Of a stretch of 64,000 bases of DNA, positions 11,021 to 22,407 are shown piece by piece (positions within the stretch are counted from its first letter, which is position 1; every line of letters begins with the position of its first letter). A program made the translations under genes and the position numbers. The stretch is from positions 12,808,457-12,872,456 of the forward strand of contig CM040442.1 in assembly GCA_022749755.1 (NCBI GenBank), written 5' to 3'. Source of the stretch: Azadirachta indica. Taxonomy: Eukaryota > Streptophyta > Magnoliopsida > Sapindales > Meliaceae. The notes beneath the pieces were generated by a model that had not been told where the DNA came from, did not search any database, and saw nothing but the letters and a program-made list of their open reading frames with translations.

Positions 11021-11070
11021 CCTTTCAAACAACAAAGAGATTCTCAACTCAATTTCTTCGCAACATAACC

Positions 11071-11612
11071 ATGGATTACAGATATCAATATTAACGATAG
11101 AAAAATTATGTGCAGACTATAACCATGAAATCGCACCGCCACAAGCTGGCGAATTCAAGCTCGACAGGTTCTATCATGTCTTATTGGACCCCGACCAAGA
11201 CCGGTTAGCCATCTGCTTTGCGCATTCAACCAAAAGCTCTTCCAAGAAAAAAAAACTGACAATACTGAACCCCAGCTGGAATGAGCCTGTTCCGCATGAC
11301 CATCAACGCTAGTTGCGCCTAAAGATTACTGACGTTGCTAATGCTGCACTCGACGAAGCTAAGAACGGTAAGAAATGTCGAGGCATACAAATACAGGTCA
11401 TTTTGACGATTAAGAAGAGGGTAAAGCGTGATGAGTCTGATGAGACTATGAAACAGCATTGTGTTATATGTTTGAACGAGTTTAAGAATTTGTACGAGGT
11501 TACGAAGTTACCTTGTGGATGTAAACAGTATTATCATGATGATTGTGTTTGGACGTGGGTTGAGAAGCAAAGATTGTGTCTAACGTGTCGTCGTGATTTT
11601 ACATGCATGTAA
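11071..11612 (+). pseudogene. RING-finger gene, broken copy at 11.1 kb
   Basis: Nearly full-length copy with several lesions. A small deletion just after the start puts a stop at codon 8 (ATG-GAT-TAC-AGA-TAT-CAA-TAT-TAA). A deletion after the DPDQD codons shifts the frame, and an A-run insertion restores it about 20 codons later. A stop (TAG, 11310-11312) replaces the Arg after DHQR. The 3' part from 11313 stays open for 99 codons and keeps every RING ligand (CVIC, CGC, H, C, CLTC). An upstream ATG at 10959 opens a frame across the promoter, but that frame runs through the TATA region and is not the ancestral start. Confidence 0.85.
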
Positions 11613-13930
11613 GCCTATTGCGACAACAACAATGGCACGACAAAGGCTTTGTTCATAACATGGTAGATTGTTTTTTCATACAAAAGTGTGTACTTTTTCA
11701 GTGTAATTTCCTTATTCGTAGAGAGTGCTTAGCATGTAGTCATGTTTGTGAAATTTCCTTATCTATGTATTTTATAGTTAATTACTACGAAATATATTTC
11801 ATTTTAAATTTAGTAATGAACGCTTCAAGTTTTAAATCATTAAGTTGATATTTCATGTTTTATGTAAATGTTTGTGACGAAATTTAACTTTTGGTTTCAA
11901 TTTTTGGTAAAATGTGAGATTGAATTAATTAGCCTATTAAGAGGAAAGTAAGTACTTTGGAAAGCGATAAAATTTTGGATGATCTTTGCTATCTTAACCT
12001 TATGCTATCTGTTGGCGAATCTCGATCGTTTGAGTAAAGTTGTCACCCAGGACCCTCTCAGACTCGGATACTCTCTCTTATTACCACTAATGCTACCATT
12101 AAGGCAGAGCAATTTAAGTTTATTTAAACATTTATGAGACTGAATATGGCATCTTACTATGTTAGACAAATTGTAAAATAAGATTTATTTAAGTGTGTGT
12201 GCTAGTTAAAAGTATTCACAATACATTTTAAAGTGCCAATATACCCGCCCTCAAATATTATTCAAATTAAAGTGATGATTTAATCCTAGCATGATTAGGA
12301 GATTTAATTACCATTTGACAAATATGAAACAACCTGATTTCTTTTGCTTTAGCAATAAATATTAATCCTAATCAATTCATACAACTAAACTTTCTTAAAC
12401 TGCCCATTAGTAATATAACGGTGAGTGTTTATCTCATTTCTCGAAAGGGGGGAGCTTTGAGTCTCGAGGTAATATTTTATACTTTTAAAACACAAATTCT
12501 TTCAAGGTAAATAAATATTGACCTATCTTTTCTTGTAATATTTTTTAAAAATATATATATATTACCTTTATTTTCTTGTAATATTTTATACTTTTTCAAA
12601 AAATATTATTTTTGCAATAACTCGTTATATTTATATAGTATGTTGGTACTTAGTATTATTTGTTTCCACCTAATTTTAAGAGTAAAACTGAAAAAAAATG
12701 TTTGGTAAAATAATTTTTATGAAATTCACTCGTTTTTTTTAAACTAATATTTGATATTTAAGACTCTATCTTGTAGACTATCTTGTACCATTTATGACTT
12801 TAAAATCATGGTATCTCAATCTAAAACATATTCTTAAAAATTTTAAAAATTGAGGAGTTTGATGAATATTTTATAATGTAGAGGTTTAATTATAAAAGAT
12901 CTAAAACATATTCTTATTAATATTTGACATCTAGAATTAGGGTGGGTAAAAAAACCTAGTCTGACCCAGATAAAGTCTAGATTATAGGGTCGAGTTAAAC
13001 TCGAGTAAATTTAATATGAGTAAGGTCGGATTTGGGCAAGGTTTAGGTACTTGGATAATAAATTTTAAAATCCTTGGTCGAAGCTTAGCCAGTAAAATAT
13101 GAAAGTTGACCGAAGTGCTTAATAAATTTATATGGATATGGGTCGAGTTTGTGAATCTCGACTCATATCCAAAATTTTTCCACCCTGAAATTCGAGTTTT
13201 AAAGCTTAGATTTAAAACCTGACTCAAATTGCATATAACCTAGGCTAAGTTTAAATGAATATATCCAAGTCTGAGCTAAGCTTTTATAAACCTATTGAAT
13301 TTTGGAAATTGTCCACCCTATCTAAGACATTTATTTTATAGCGGCTACAACTCTAAAGTCAGAATTTTAATTTTTAAACATATTCTTCAAATTTTAAAGA
13401 ATTGAGGGGCTTGTTAAATATTTTTTGACATAAGGTTTAATTACAGTTAAGTCTCCCTGTAAACGCACGTTGAACGAAAGCTTCACCAAAATAAATAAAT
13501 AAAAGGAAAGAATTAGAAATTAAAAAAATTAAAAAGGAATGTTAACAAAAATGAAACGTGATTGCGTAAAGTTCCAGATGGAAAAATCAAATAATGTCAA
13601 TAAAATGTTGACAGTTGGTTGCCAAAATCCACGACAATATGTAATTGCCACCAAACAGCCAAACTCAAATACTTGCGCTAGACCAATTTACGAAAAATAA
13701 AATATCGAAAAATTGAACAAATTGGACAAATGATCATCACTGCACAGCAAATCTTGTATTTTGGATCTGTTGATTCCTTATTATGCGACCCTCCATTTGG
13801 CGATCGATCGATTGATCACTTCTCTGTTCAACACTTAATTAAGTAACTTCTGCTTTGGTCTGTGACTGATTTTAAATTTTTAATTTTTTAAGCTGAATTT
13901 TGTTTGTTTGTGGAATTTTACGCATTTTTA
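11613..13930. repeat. Array segment D, copy 1
   Basis: Downstream segment of the RING-B locus, recurring at 22408-24250 and 28200-30545. Landmarks are TGTTGGCGAATCTC (about 12010), GAGTCTCG followed by AGGTAATATTTTATAC (about 12460), the inserted GGGTGGG element (12939-13319), and CAGTTGGTTGCCAAAATCCA (about 13612). The stretch at 13540-13690 is open for 100 codons in the third copy but broken here, so it is not treated as a gene. Confidence 0.65.
12939..13319. mobile_element. GGGTGGG-type short TIR element, copy 1
   Basis: Begins AGGGTGGGTAAAAAA and ends ...GTCCACCCT, whose reverse complement is AGGGTGGAC. It is flanked by ATCTAGAA on the left and ATCTAAGA on the right, a plausible degenerate 8-bp target duplication. 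The interior carries degenerate GACCC/GGGTC-like motifs, as in widespread plant non-autonomous elements. A full copy lies at 29556-29935 and a truncated one starts at 23784. A hAT-like assignment is inference from the target-site length. Confidence 0.5.
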
Positions 13931-14944
13931 AATAGCTTTGCAGATTTAATGGTATCCTAAATTTTATATTTTTCAATCATAAGCCATTATAAATAATTTT
14001 AAAAAGACAGTTTTAGAGGGAGAAAAAGAAGAACTTTTTTAGAGTGAGAAGAAAAAATTAAAAAGAAGAAGAAGGATTTCATTGATAGATTAGAAGATTC
14101 TTATTAAAACTTGTGCATTTAAGCTCTCATCCTCCAATCTTGTTTCTCTCCCTTTCTAATTTCATCTTGAATTGAATAATGTTTATGTTGATTAAAATTA
14201 TGTATTTGATTGCTGAATTTTTTATGATTAAATTTGGATTCTATTTTATATGTGGTTAGATTTATTTTTTAGGATAATGATTTAAGCCATTGAAGCATTC
14301 ATTTTTTAATATTATGTTATTTTTAATTTAATATTTAATGTTGAGTATTTATCACGAAGTTTAATGCTTTCAAATATTTGGTCAGTATTTTAATGAATTG
14401 TAAACTGATATGAACTGAGAAGTGGATATCATGTTTAAATCGTATGATAAATATCGTAAATTGCATGTTATGCAGAAGTGTATTAATATGATTTATGCAA
14501 TTTAACTTAAAATTATCACTAATCATAATACGTTTTCATTTAATTAAATTTATATAGAGATATAATGAACTTTTAGATGCGAAGTAGTTTTAATTGATCT
14601 CGAGAAAGATCGTCAAATAAGGTAGGTTGATTAATTGGTAATAATGATATTAAATCAGAATAACATCAGTTGAAGAATTAGATGCAACTAATTAAAATGA
14701 AATCATTTGTTCTAGATTTTTTCATTAATTGAATTTTTAATTAATTTGTTAAGTAGTTAATTTTTATCTATTAATTTTTTAATCAAATTGACATTCGATT
14801 TTTTCAAATAAAATCAAAATTAATTATCTTTAGTAATTAACAGGGTGCATTTATCGTAGGTTCGACATCCTTCTTATACTATATTACTTGTTATGATCTT
14901 GTATACTTAAGATATCGTGCACACACTTGTATGAAGTACACGAC
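13931..14944. repeat. Array segment E (right part of AAGTACT-flanked insertion), copy 1
   Basis: Collinear with about 25195-26190 and 31690-32708. It contains the ATTGAATTTT(T)AATTAATTTGTTAAG motif, then TCGTAGGTTCGACATCCTTC, a phrase often found in the untranslated region upstream of gag in plant LTR retrotransposons. No protein is encoded. In this unit the left part of the insertion and the preceding G segment are missing: sequence jumps from ACGCATTTTTAAAT to CAGATTTAATGGTATCC near 13930. Confidence 0.5.
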
Positions 14945-15232
14945 AAGTACTGGAAAAGTGAATACTTACTACTTGATTGTTTGGATTTAATTTAATATTA
15001 TCTTATTTTCAAATTATTTACCCTTATATTTTTTGCATTAATTTTCGTGTATAAATGACGTATTAGGTGAGATATAAAATACAAGAAAATAAAATAACAA
15101 CAAAACAATATATAATTAGAAAAAATATAAAATTATTATTCGAATAGAATAGACAATTGGAATGAAATAGGAGGTAGATGTTGTGAAATGTGGTACTATT
15201 AAACTATATGTGCCATGTTGAAAGTTTTTAAT

Positions 15233-16126
15233 AAGGTTAATTTCATATTACCTTTGATAATATTCAAATTGCTCTGGTATTTGTTAAATTATTAATAATT
15301 TTTGTTAATATTTACATTATATTCTAATTGACATGAGAAAATACTATTATATTATTCAATCTCGCAAATGTAACTAAAAAATAAATTTATTTTTTAAAAT
15401 ATTTAATAAAAAATAAATATTTTAAAACTGAAACACCCAAACCAATAACTGACTGTCGCAAACCACCGGCCGCTGCTGCAAGGCTGCCAACCATTGTCGC
15501 AAGACCTCCAATGGCAGCTGTAAATTCATGGACAGCAATCTAGTAGCCGCGTGACCAAGAAAAACTGTTGCCTGGCAGCTGTGCAGCCACCAGAAACAGC
15601 TATCTGGCGGCCGGACAGCCACCAGAAACTGCTGCTTGCGGCTGCGCAGACACCAGAAGATTCTTCCTGAGAGCAACACTACCAGAAACTTCTGCCATGC
15701 CGTTGTCTTTTGGTCTTTCAATCGTTGATCTGAATTTTTTTTTTTTTTTTTAAAATTGTTGAGATGAATGAAAAGTTAAAGATAGAAAGAATGTGAAACG
15801 GAGAAGAAGAACGAGAGAGACAACGGAAAATGTAGATTTTTTTAATTTATTTTTTTAATAAAAGATATTTTTTTAATATAAAGAAAGTGTAAAAGAGAAT
15901 ATTCAGATATTTAAAGAGTGTTTTTAGTAGTTATATTTTTAATTATTAAATAAAAAGTAAAAAGATTAGTGTATCATTTTCACACATTAAACTTAACTGT
16001 AGTTACTAACAGTTCAGGTGGCATTAAATAATTTTTTTGAAACGTTAGGAATAAATTGAATACTTTCAAAACTTGAAAATAATATAAAATTAATTCCTTC
16101 TGAAAATAATATAAAATTAATTCCTT
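15233..16126. mobile_element. TIR element with GC-rich core, copy 2 (about 894 bp)
   Basis: Same element as at 5014, in the same position before a RING promoter, flanked by TTAAT (15228-15232 and 16127-16131). The GC-rich core (about 15425-15722) is about 60 bp longer than in copy 1 because of extra GCAGCCACCAGAAACAGCT-like repeats. It is open on the minus strand for 99 codons (15422-15721). I recognise no domain; the length variation argues against constrained coding. Confidence 0.6.
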
Positions 16127-16351
16127 TTAATAATTGTATTTAAGAATAAAATTATTATTCAAATAAAAGGGATAATGAATCAGGGATGTCACGAACTAAC
16201 TAATCCCTGGCTTGATTAGGAGTAATTTACCATCTCCCAAACAACGAAACTAATATTCCATTTCCTTTAAGGAAAGTAATCCTGCCGGTTGAGGGAAATA
16301 TTAATCCTTAACTTTTTAGACTTTGTACAAACATATATGATACAACACTTC

Positions 16352-16359
16352 TATATAAA
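16352..16359 (+). promoter_or_regulatory. TATA box of the second intact RING gene
   Basis: TATATAAA 53 bp upstream of the ATG at 16405; the context is identical to that of the first intact gene. Confidence 0.7.
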
Positions 16360-16404
16360 CCTCTCAAACAATAAAGAGGTTCTCATATCAATTTCTTCAC
16401 AGCT

Positions 16405-16962
16405 ATGGAATACAAATATCAATATCAAGTTAAGCAGTTAACAATAGAAAAATTATGTGCAGATTATAACCATGAAATCGCACCGCCGCAAGCCGTCGAG
16501 TGCAGGCTCGACAGGTTCTGTCATGTCCCATTGGATCCCGACCAAGAAGACCCGGTTAGCCATTTGCTTTACTCGTTCAACCAAAAGCTCTTCCAAGAAA
16601 CAAAACCGACAATACTGAACCCCAGCTGGAACGAGCCTGTTCCACTTGACCATCAACGCCGGTTGCTCCTAAAAATCGCCGACGTTGCTAATGCCGCACT
16701 TGAAGAAGCTAAGGACGGTAAGAAACGCCGAGCCATACAAATACAAGTCATTTTGACGATTAAGAAGAGGGTAAAGCGTGATGAGTCTGATGGGACTATA
16801 GAACAGCATTGTGTTATATGTTTGAACGAGTTTAAGAATTTTTGCGAGCCTACAAAGTTGTCTTGTGGATGTAAACAGTATTATCACGATGCTTGTGTTT
16901 GGACATGGGTCGAGAAGCATAGATCGTGTCCAACGTGTCGTCGTGATTTTACATGCATGTAA
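16405..16962 (+). CDS. RING-finger protein, intact copy 2
   Basis: Intronless 185-codon gene, the block-2 counterpart of 6115-6672 and offset from it by 10,290 bp. It has the same start context, MEYKYQYQVKQLTIEKLCAD N terminus, basic TIKKRVKRDE block and C-terminal RING (CVIC, 14 residues, CGC, four residues, H, two residues, C, ten residues, CPTC). All eight ligands are kept. It differs from copy 1 at about 17 residues (e.g. N/S, K/Q, V/A and L/S), including LPCGC to LSCGC beside the third ligand. It is a predicted E3 ubiquitin ligase with unknown substrate. Both copies have stayed open while five relatives decayed, which fits either retained function or recent duplication; the sequence alone does not separate these. 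Confidence 0.8.
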   Translation: MEYKYQYQVKQLTIEKLCADYNHEIAPPQAVECRLDRFCHVPLDPDQEDPVSHLLYSFNQKLFQETKPTILNPSWNEPVPLDHQRRLLLKIADVANAALEEAKDGKKRRAIQIQVILTIKKRVKRDESDGTIEQHCVICLNEFKNFCEPTKLSCGCKQYYHDACVWTWVEKHRSCPTCRRDFTCM

Positions 16963-17974
16963 GTCTATTGCGACAACAACCGCAGCACGACAAAGGCTTT
17001 GTTCATAACCCAAGGATTTGCTTTTGAGGGTGTTTTAGAAATTTCATTGTTTAGTCTTTTACGGATTAATTACTATGAAATATTATATGACATTTTTAAA
17101 TTTTGTATTGAACGTTTCAAGTCTTAATTATTAGACATTACAAGTTTATATAAGCATTTTCTAATTCAAATTTATAGTCTTTGTGATGAAATTTACCCTT
17201 TAACTTTGTATATGAGCACCAAAAGTATGCCTAATTAATTAGCTGCTTGAATATTTTATATATGGTTAGGAAGAAAGTGTTGAATATGAATTGTACTGCA
17301 CGTTCTCATTGCATTACAGCTTAAGGCAGAGCAATTCTTCTTGTGCGTTTAAATTTGTAATTGTCAGTAAATTAACAGTGTACAAGATTGTGTATGTGGT
17401 TTAAGATAATGGTGGCGTTAGTATATGTATGCTGTAGTAATGTTTTCACTTGCGCTAAACTTGCATTTAAATAAACACGCAACCAAAGAAAGAGAGAATT
17501 GTTTATTTAAGCAATTATATATAATGCTTGTTGTGGTTCAAGACTTAAATGGACAACGAACTAAGATCTCATAACCAATCAATTGATCGCTTAAAAGAAC
17601 AAGAATGAATCAAATTAAGATAAAACAACAAATCTGAAAATCTAAAGCAATTTAATTACGTGGTGTAGCTGGGTTTCAAAGTTTACATCAGGTAATTATT
17701 AATGTCAATCATATTAAGTCAGTTTTTTTACTTTCTAGAGGGAATTACAAGACTTACGACAAGTTATCAAACTTGCTCAAACTCTCCCTACACGAAAAGA
17801 AACCATCCCAAGAATATGCGTCGCCAATCAGCTTCAATACTTGTGCTGAAATTTCTGTTATTAAGTTACTCAACACAATTCCTCCACTGACTTAATCACA
17901 TCATAACTACTCTTCTAACTAAATTCCGGAACCAATTTCTTCAAGACTCTATATGACATTCAGGTTTCATGTAT
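16963..17974. other. 3' flank of RING copy 2 plus block-2-specific stretch
   Basis: 16963-17500 matches the 3' flank of copy 1. 17500-17974 has no counterpart in block 1, which lost it by a deletion between GAGAATTGTTT and a T-rich site (junction near 7212). A 62-codon reading frame at 17702-17890 is unrecognised and not supported as a gene. Confidence 0.5.
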
Positions 17975-19500
17975 AACAATCTTACTATCTGTCTTGAAAA
18001 GTTTTTCCTCATAATGAACTTAATATTTTTTTAAGAAAAAATTATAACTCAAGGTTTAAGATTCAAAATTCTGAGTTAATAAAATCAAGATAAATAAAAA
18101 ATATAAAGTTATAATATCTCATCTCACTTTAATTAAAGAGCATCACAACAATATTATTGTTGTAAAATTTGTGCATAAATTATATTTATTAATCATCATT
18201 ACATTTACGTAAAAATTTAATTAGCCAAAAGCAGCGTGATATATTTATTTTAATTTCTTTTAAAATTCGTGCAATTCTTTTTCTGAAAATGTAAGAAATA
18301 CATGCAAGGCCTTGCAATAGATGTTTTCAGTGGGACATGAAATTTTATAATTTATAAAATGTTAATGTATAAATTTAATTATGGCAGTTGGATGGAAAAT
18401 ATTTTCACACCCAATTGTTGTAAAAATAATAATAATTAAATACGAATTAGTGTTTATTAAATATTTTAAGTGTAGTATTTTTTAATTAAATTAAATCGCA
18501 ACAATTTAATAATACTTAACACAATCAAATACAATTATTAATTAAAACCAAAAAATTTAATTTTGCTAATATTGAAATCTAAAAATATAAAATTGAAACC
18601 AAATGTAAGAAATTTAATCTCCTTAATTAATGAAAATGACAATTAATTGACCAACTTTCATTCATGTGATAGCCCTCCTTGATTTAGATATATATTACTG
18701 TCTTGAATTCTCTATCAAACATAGTTATTAAAATTTTATAAATACATGAATTTTTTTTCTTATTATATTTTTATTTATTAGTTGCCAATCACACACATGT
18801 ATTTATATATTCAGGTAAAAATTAGATTAGTAACAAATCTTAATCCTTTGAAATATAATTGTGGTTGGTGAAGGAAATGCTTAATGCAGCAAGTAGATGA
18901 AATACATTCAATGTCTACCAGGAAGTGAGGCCACAGAGGTTTCCTCTTAAGTCTCTAAGGTGCAGTTCGTGTGGCTTAATTTTAAATTGGGATAGCCCGT
19001 GTGAAAAATTAATTACTATATAATTAACTTGAATAAATGTGAAGCTAGCTATAAGCATATTTAGCTGCCGTGGGTATTTTACGGGTATGAAGAAAATGCT
19101 GAATATTATCACGACTATAAATTTTTTTCGGTCTTGTTACTACCCTTACACCAGTTATACTTCACACCTTTGAGGAAGTTTCTTGCGCAGCTCTGGTGAC
19201 TCATGTCGCAGAATTCTTACAGAACGCCTTGGACTTCCTTGGAGATGCTGTGAACTAGAGTTATTTCCTTCGACAGAACAATGAGAGTTATTTCCTTTCT
19301 CAACTCCTTTACTTGTTCGTTTAACTTTGTAAATGCACATGCAAGAAACAATGTACGAAGATTTGGGAATGTGCTTTAAGATATAGATAAAATACTGGAA
19401 AGGCGAATACGTATTACTTGATTGTTTGGATTTAGTTTAATATTATCTTGTTTCCAAATTATTTGTGCTTAGGTTTTTGCATTAATTTTCGTGCATAAAT
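17975..19500. repeat. Array segment S, copy 4
   Basis: Collinear with copy 2 (7215-8640). It holds the same minus-strand peptide-like blocks near 18920-19000 and 19230-19330, with stops. No intact gene. Confidence 0.65.
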
Positions 19501-19590
19501 ATTATCTTGTTTTCAAACATAAATATTATCTTGTTTTCAAATTATTATCCTTAACTTCTTTAGCTTTGTACATACATAATACAGCACTTC

Positions 19591-19598
19591 TATATAAA
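19591..19598 (+). promoter_or_regulatory. TATA box of RING 5' fragment B
   Basis: TATATAAA 53 bp before the ATG at 19644. The core promoter is intact although the gene is truncated. Confidence 0.55.
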
Positions 19599-19643
19599 CC
19601 TCTCAACCAACAAAAATATTCTCATCCCAATTTCTTTACAATC

Positions 19644-19820
19644 ATGGATTATAGTTATTTATATCAGGTTAAACAATTGGCGAAAGACAAATTATATTTA
19701 GACTACAACTGCAAAATGGCGCCGCTGCACGCTGTTAAGTTCAGACTCGACAGGTTCTGTCATGCCTTATTACTATTAAACCCAAATGAAAATCAAGTTT
19801 TCATTCTTTTTTTTAATTGA
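19644..19820 (+). pseudogene. RING gene 5' fragment, copy B
   Basis: Block-2 counterpart of the fragment at 8832. It is open from its ATG for 58 codons. The first ~42 align with the RING gene (MDYSYLYQVKQLAKDKL...KFRLDRFCHALL), then the frame runs through LLLNPNENQVFILFFN into segment S and stops. No RING domain remains. With an intact TATA box it could in principle make a short N-terminal peptide, but it is best read as a pseudogene fragment. Confidence 0.75.
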
Positions 19821-19829
19821 CTCCAATAT

Positions 19830-21570
19830 CTCAACATTTATTATGAAGGGATAAAACATTGGAATATTAATAACAATCTTATTATCTGTCTTGAAAAGCT
19901 TTTCTTTATAATGAATTAATATTTTTTCAAAAAAAAAAAAAATTCAAGATTTAAGATTTAGAACTCCAATTAATAAAGTCAAGATAAATAAAATAATATA
20001 AAGTTATAATATCTCATCTCATTTTAATAAAAGAGCATCATTAAAATACTATTGTTGTAAAATTTGTGCATAAATTATTTTTTTTTAATCGTCATTACAT
20101 TTACATGAAAATTTAAGTAGCCAAAAGCAACTTAACATATTTATTTTAATTTCTTTTAAAATTCATGCAATTCTTGTTCTAAGAAAGTAAGAAATACATG
20201 CAAGACTTTGCAATACATGTTTTCAGTGGTAGATGAAATTTTACAATTTATAAAAAAAAATTAATTTGTAAATTAATAATGGTAGTTGGATGAAAAATAT
20301 TTTCGTACACAATTGTTGTAAAAATAATAATAATTAAATATGAATTAGTGTTTATTAAATATTTTAAGTGTAGTATTTTTTAATTAAATTAAATTGCAAC
20401 AATTTAATAATAGTTAAGACAATTAAATACAATTATTAATTAACTCCAAAAAATTTAATTTTGCAAATAGTGAAATCTAGAAATATAAAATTGAAAGCAA
20501 GTGTAAGAAATTTAATCTCCTTAATTAATGAAAATGACAATTAATTGGCCAACTTTGATTAATGTGATAGCCCTCTTTGGTTAGATATATATTATTATTT
20601 TGAATTCTCTATCAAACATAGTTATTAAAATTTTATAAATACATGAATTTTTTTCTTATTATATTTTATTTATTAGTTGCCAATCAAACACATGTATTTA
20701 TATATTCAGGTAAAAATTTAGATTAGTAACAAATCTTAATCCTTTGAAATATAATTGTGGTTGGTGAAGGAAATGCTTAATGCAGCAAGTAGATGAAATA
20801 CATTATATGTCTACTAGGAAGTGAGGCCACAGAGGTTTCCTCTTAGGTCTCCGAGGAGCAGCTCGTGTGGCTTACTTTTAAATTGGGATACCACGTGTGA
20901 AAAATTAATTAATATATAATTAACTTAAATATATGTGAAGCTAGCTATGATAGATGACCGAAAGTAAACCTATTTAGCTGCCATGGGTATTTTATGAGGA
21001 TGAAGAAAATGCTGAATATTATCAAGACTATAAATTTTGCAGTCCTATTACTACGTTAACAGCAGTTATATTTCACACCTTTAAGAAAGTTTTTTGAGCA
21101 GCTCTGGTGACATCATGTCACTGAATTCTTAGAGAACGCCTTGGACTTCCTTGGAGATATTGTGAACTGGAGTTCTTTTCTTTGACAGAAGACTGAGAAT
21201 TATTTACTTTCTCAATTCTTTTACTTGCTTGTTTACGTTTGAAAATGCACATGCAACAAACAATGTCCAAAGATTTGAGAATGTACTTTAAAATATAGAT
21301 AAAGTACTGAAAATGTGAATACTTGTTACTAGATTGTTTGGATTTAGTTTAATTATCTAATTTCTAAATTGTTTTCCGTTAAGTTGTTTGCATTAATTTT
21401 CGTGCATAAATAAAGTATTAGGTGAGATATAGAGTACAAGAAAATAAATAACAACAAAATAATATGTAGTTAAAAAAAATAAAATTATTATTCAAATAGA
21501 ATAGGTAATTGGAATGAAGTAGGAGGCAAATGTTGTGAAATGTGGAACTATTAAACTATGTGTGTCATCT
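19830..21570. repeat. Array segment S, copy 5, with F-type lead-in
   Basis: Collinear with copy 3 (9003-10740). Near 21570 it has the empty site GTTGTTAATAATTGTATTT for the GC-core TIR element, and near 21300 an uninterrupted AAAGTACTGAAAATGTGAAT. Non-coding. Confidence 0.65.
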
Positions 21571-21801
21571 AAAAAGTTGTTAATAATTGTATTTAAAAAT
21601 AAAATTATTATTTAAAGAGAAGGGATAATTAATTGGGGATATCACAAACTAACTAATCCCTGACTTGATTCGGAGTAATTATCATCTCCCAAACAAGGAA
21701 ACTAATATTCCATTTCCTTTAGGAAAGTACTCTGCCAGTTAAGGGAAATGTTAATCCTTAACTTCTTTGACTTTGTACAAACATATATGGTACAGCACTT
21801 C

Positions 21802-21809
21802 TATATAAA
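21802..21809 (+). promoter_or_regulatory. TATA box of RING copy at 21.9 kb
   Basis: TATATAAA 58 bp before the ATG at 21860, in the conserved family context. Confidence 0.6.
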
Positions 21810-21859
21810 CCTCTCAAACAACAAAGAGATTCTCATCCCAATTTCTTCACAACACAACC

Positions 21860-22407
21860 ATGGATTTCAAATATCAATATCAAGTTAAGCGGTTAGCGAT
21901 AGAAAAATTATGTGCCGACAACAGATATGGAATCGCACCGCCGCAAGCCGTCGAGTTCATGCTCGACAGGTTCTGTCATATCCTATTAGACCCCGACCAA
22001 GATGACCCGGTTAGCCATCTGCTTTACGCGTTCAACAAAAGCTCTTCCAAGAAACAAAATCGACAATATTGAACCCCAGCTGGAACGAGTCTGTTCCACT
22101 TGACCATCAACGCCGGTTGCTCCTAAAGATCGCCGACGTCGATAATGCCACACTCGACGAAGCTAAAGACGGTAAGAAACGTTGAGCCATACAAATACAG
22201 GTCATTTTGACGATTAAGAGGAGGGTAAAGCGTGATGAGTCTGATGGGACTATGGAACAGCATTATGTTATATGTTTGAATGAGTTTAAGAATTTGCACG
22301 AGGTTACGAAGTTGCCTTGTGGATGTAAACAGTATTATCATGACGCTTGTGTTTGGACGTGGGTCGAGAAGCATAGATCGTGTCATCGTGATTTTACATG
22401 CATGTAA
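21860..22407 (+). pseudogene. RING-finger gene, broken copy at 21.9 kb
   Basis: Starts correctly (MDFKYQYQVKRLAIEKLCAD) but shifts frame in the LLYAFNK region and stops after 70 codons at 22072. The downstream frame has a nonsense change (CGA to TGA, Arg, in AAACGTTGAGCC near 22180). A 9-bp deletion joins RSC directly to HRDF, removing the PTC part of the last zinc-ligand pair. Three independent lesions make this a clear pseudogene. The 3' open stretch (22207-22407) is a remnant only. Confidence 0.88.

Noticed and set aside
10959..11070. Upstream start for the broken RING copy at 11.1 kb
   Set aside because: This frame runs through the conserved TATA box and leader and only enters the gene because of a deletion after the true start.
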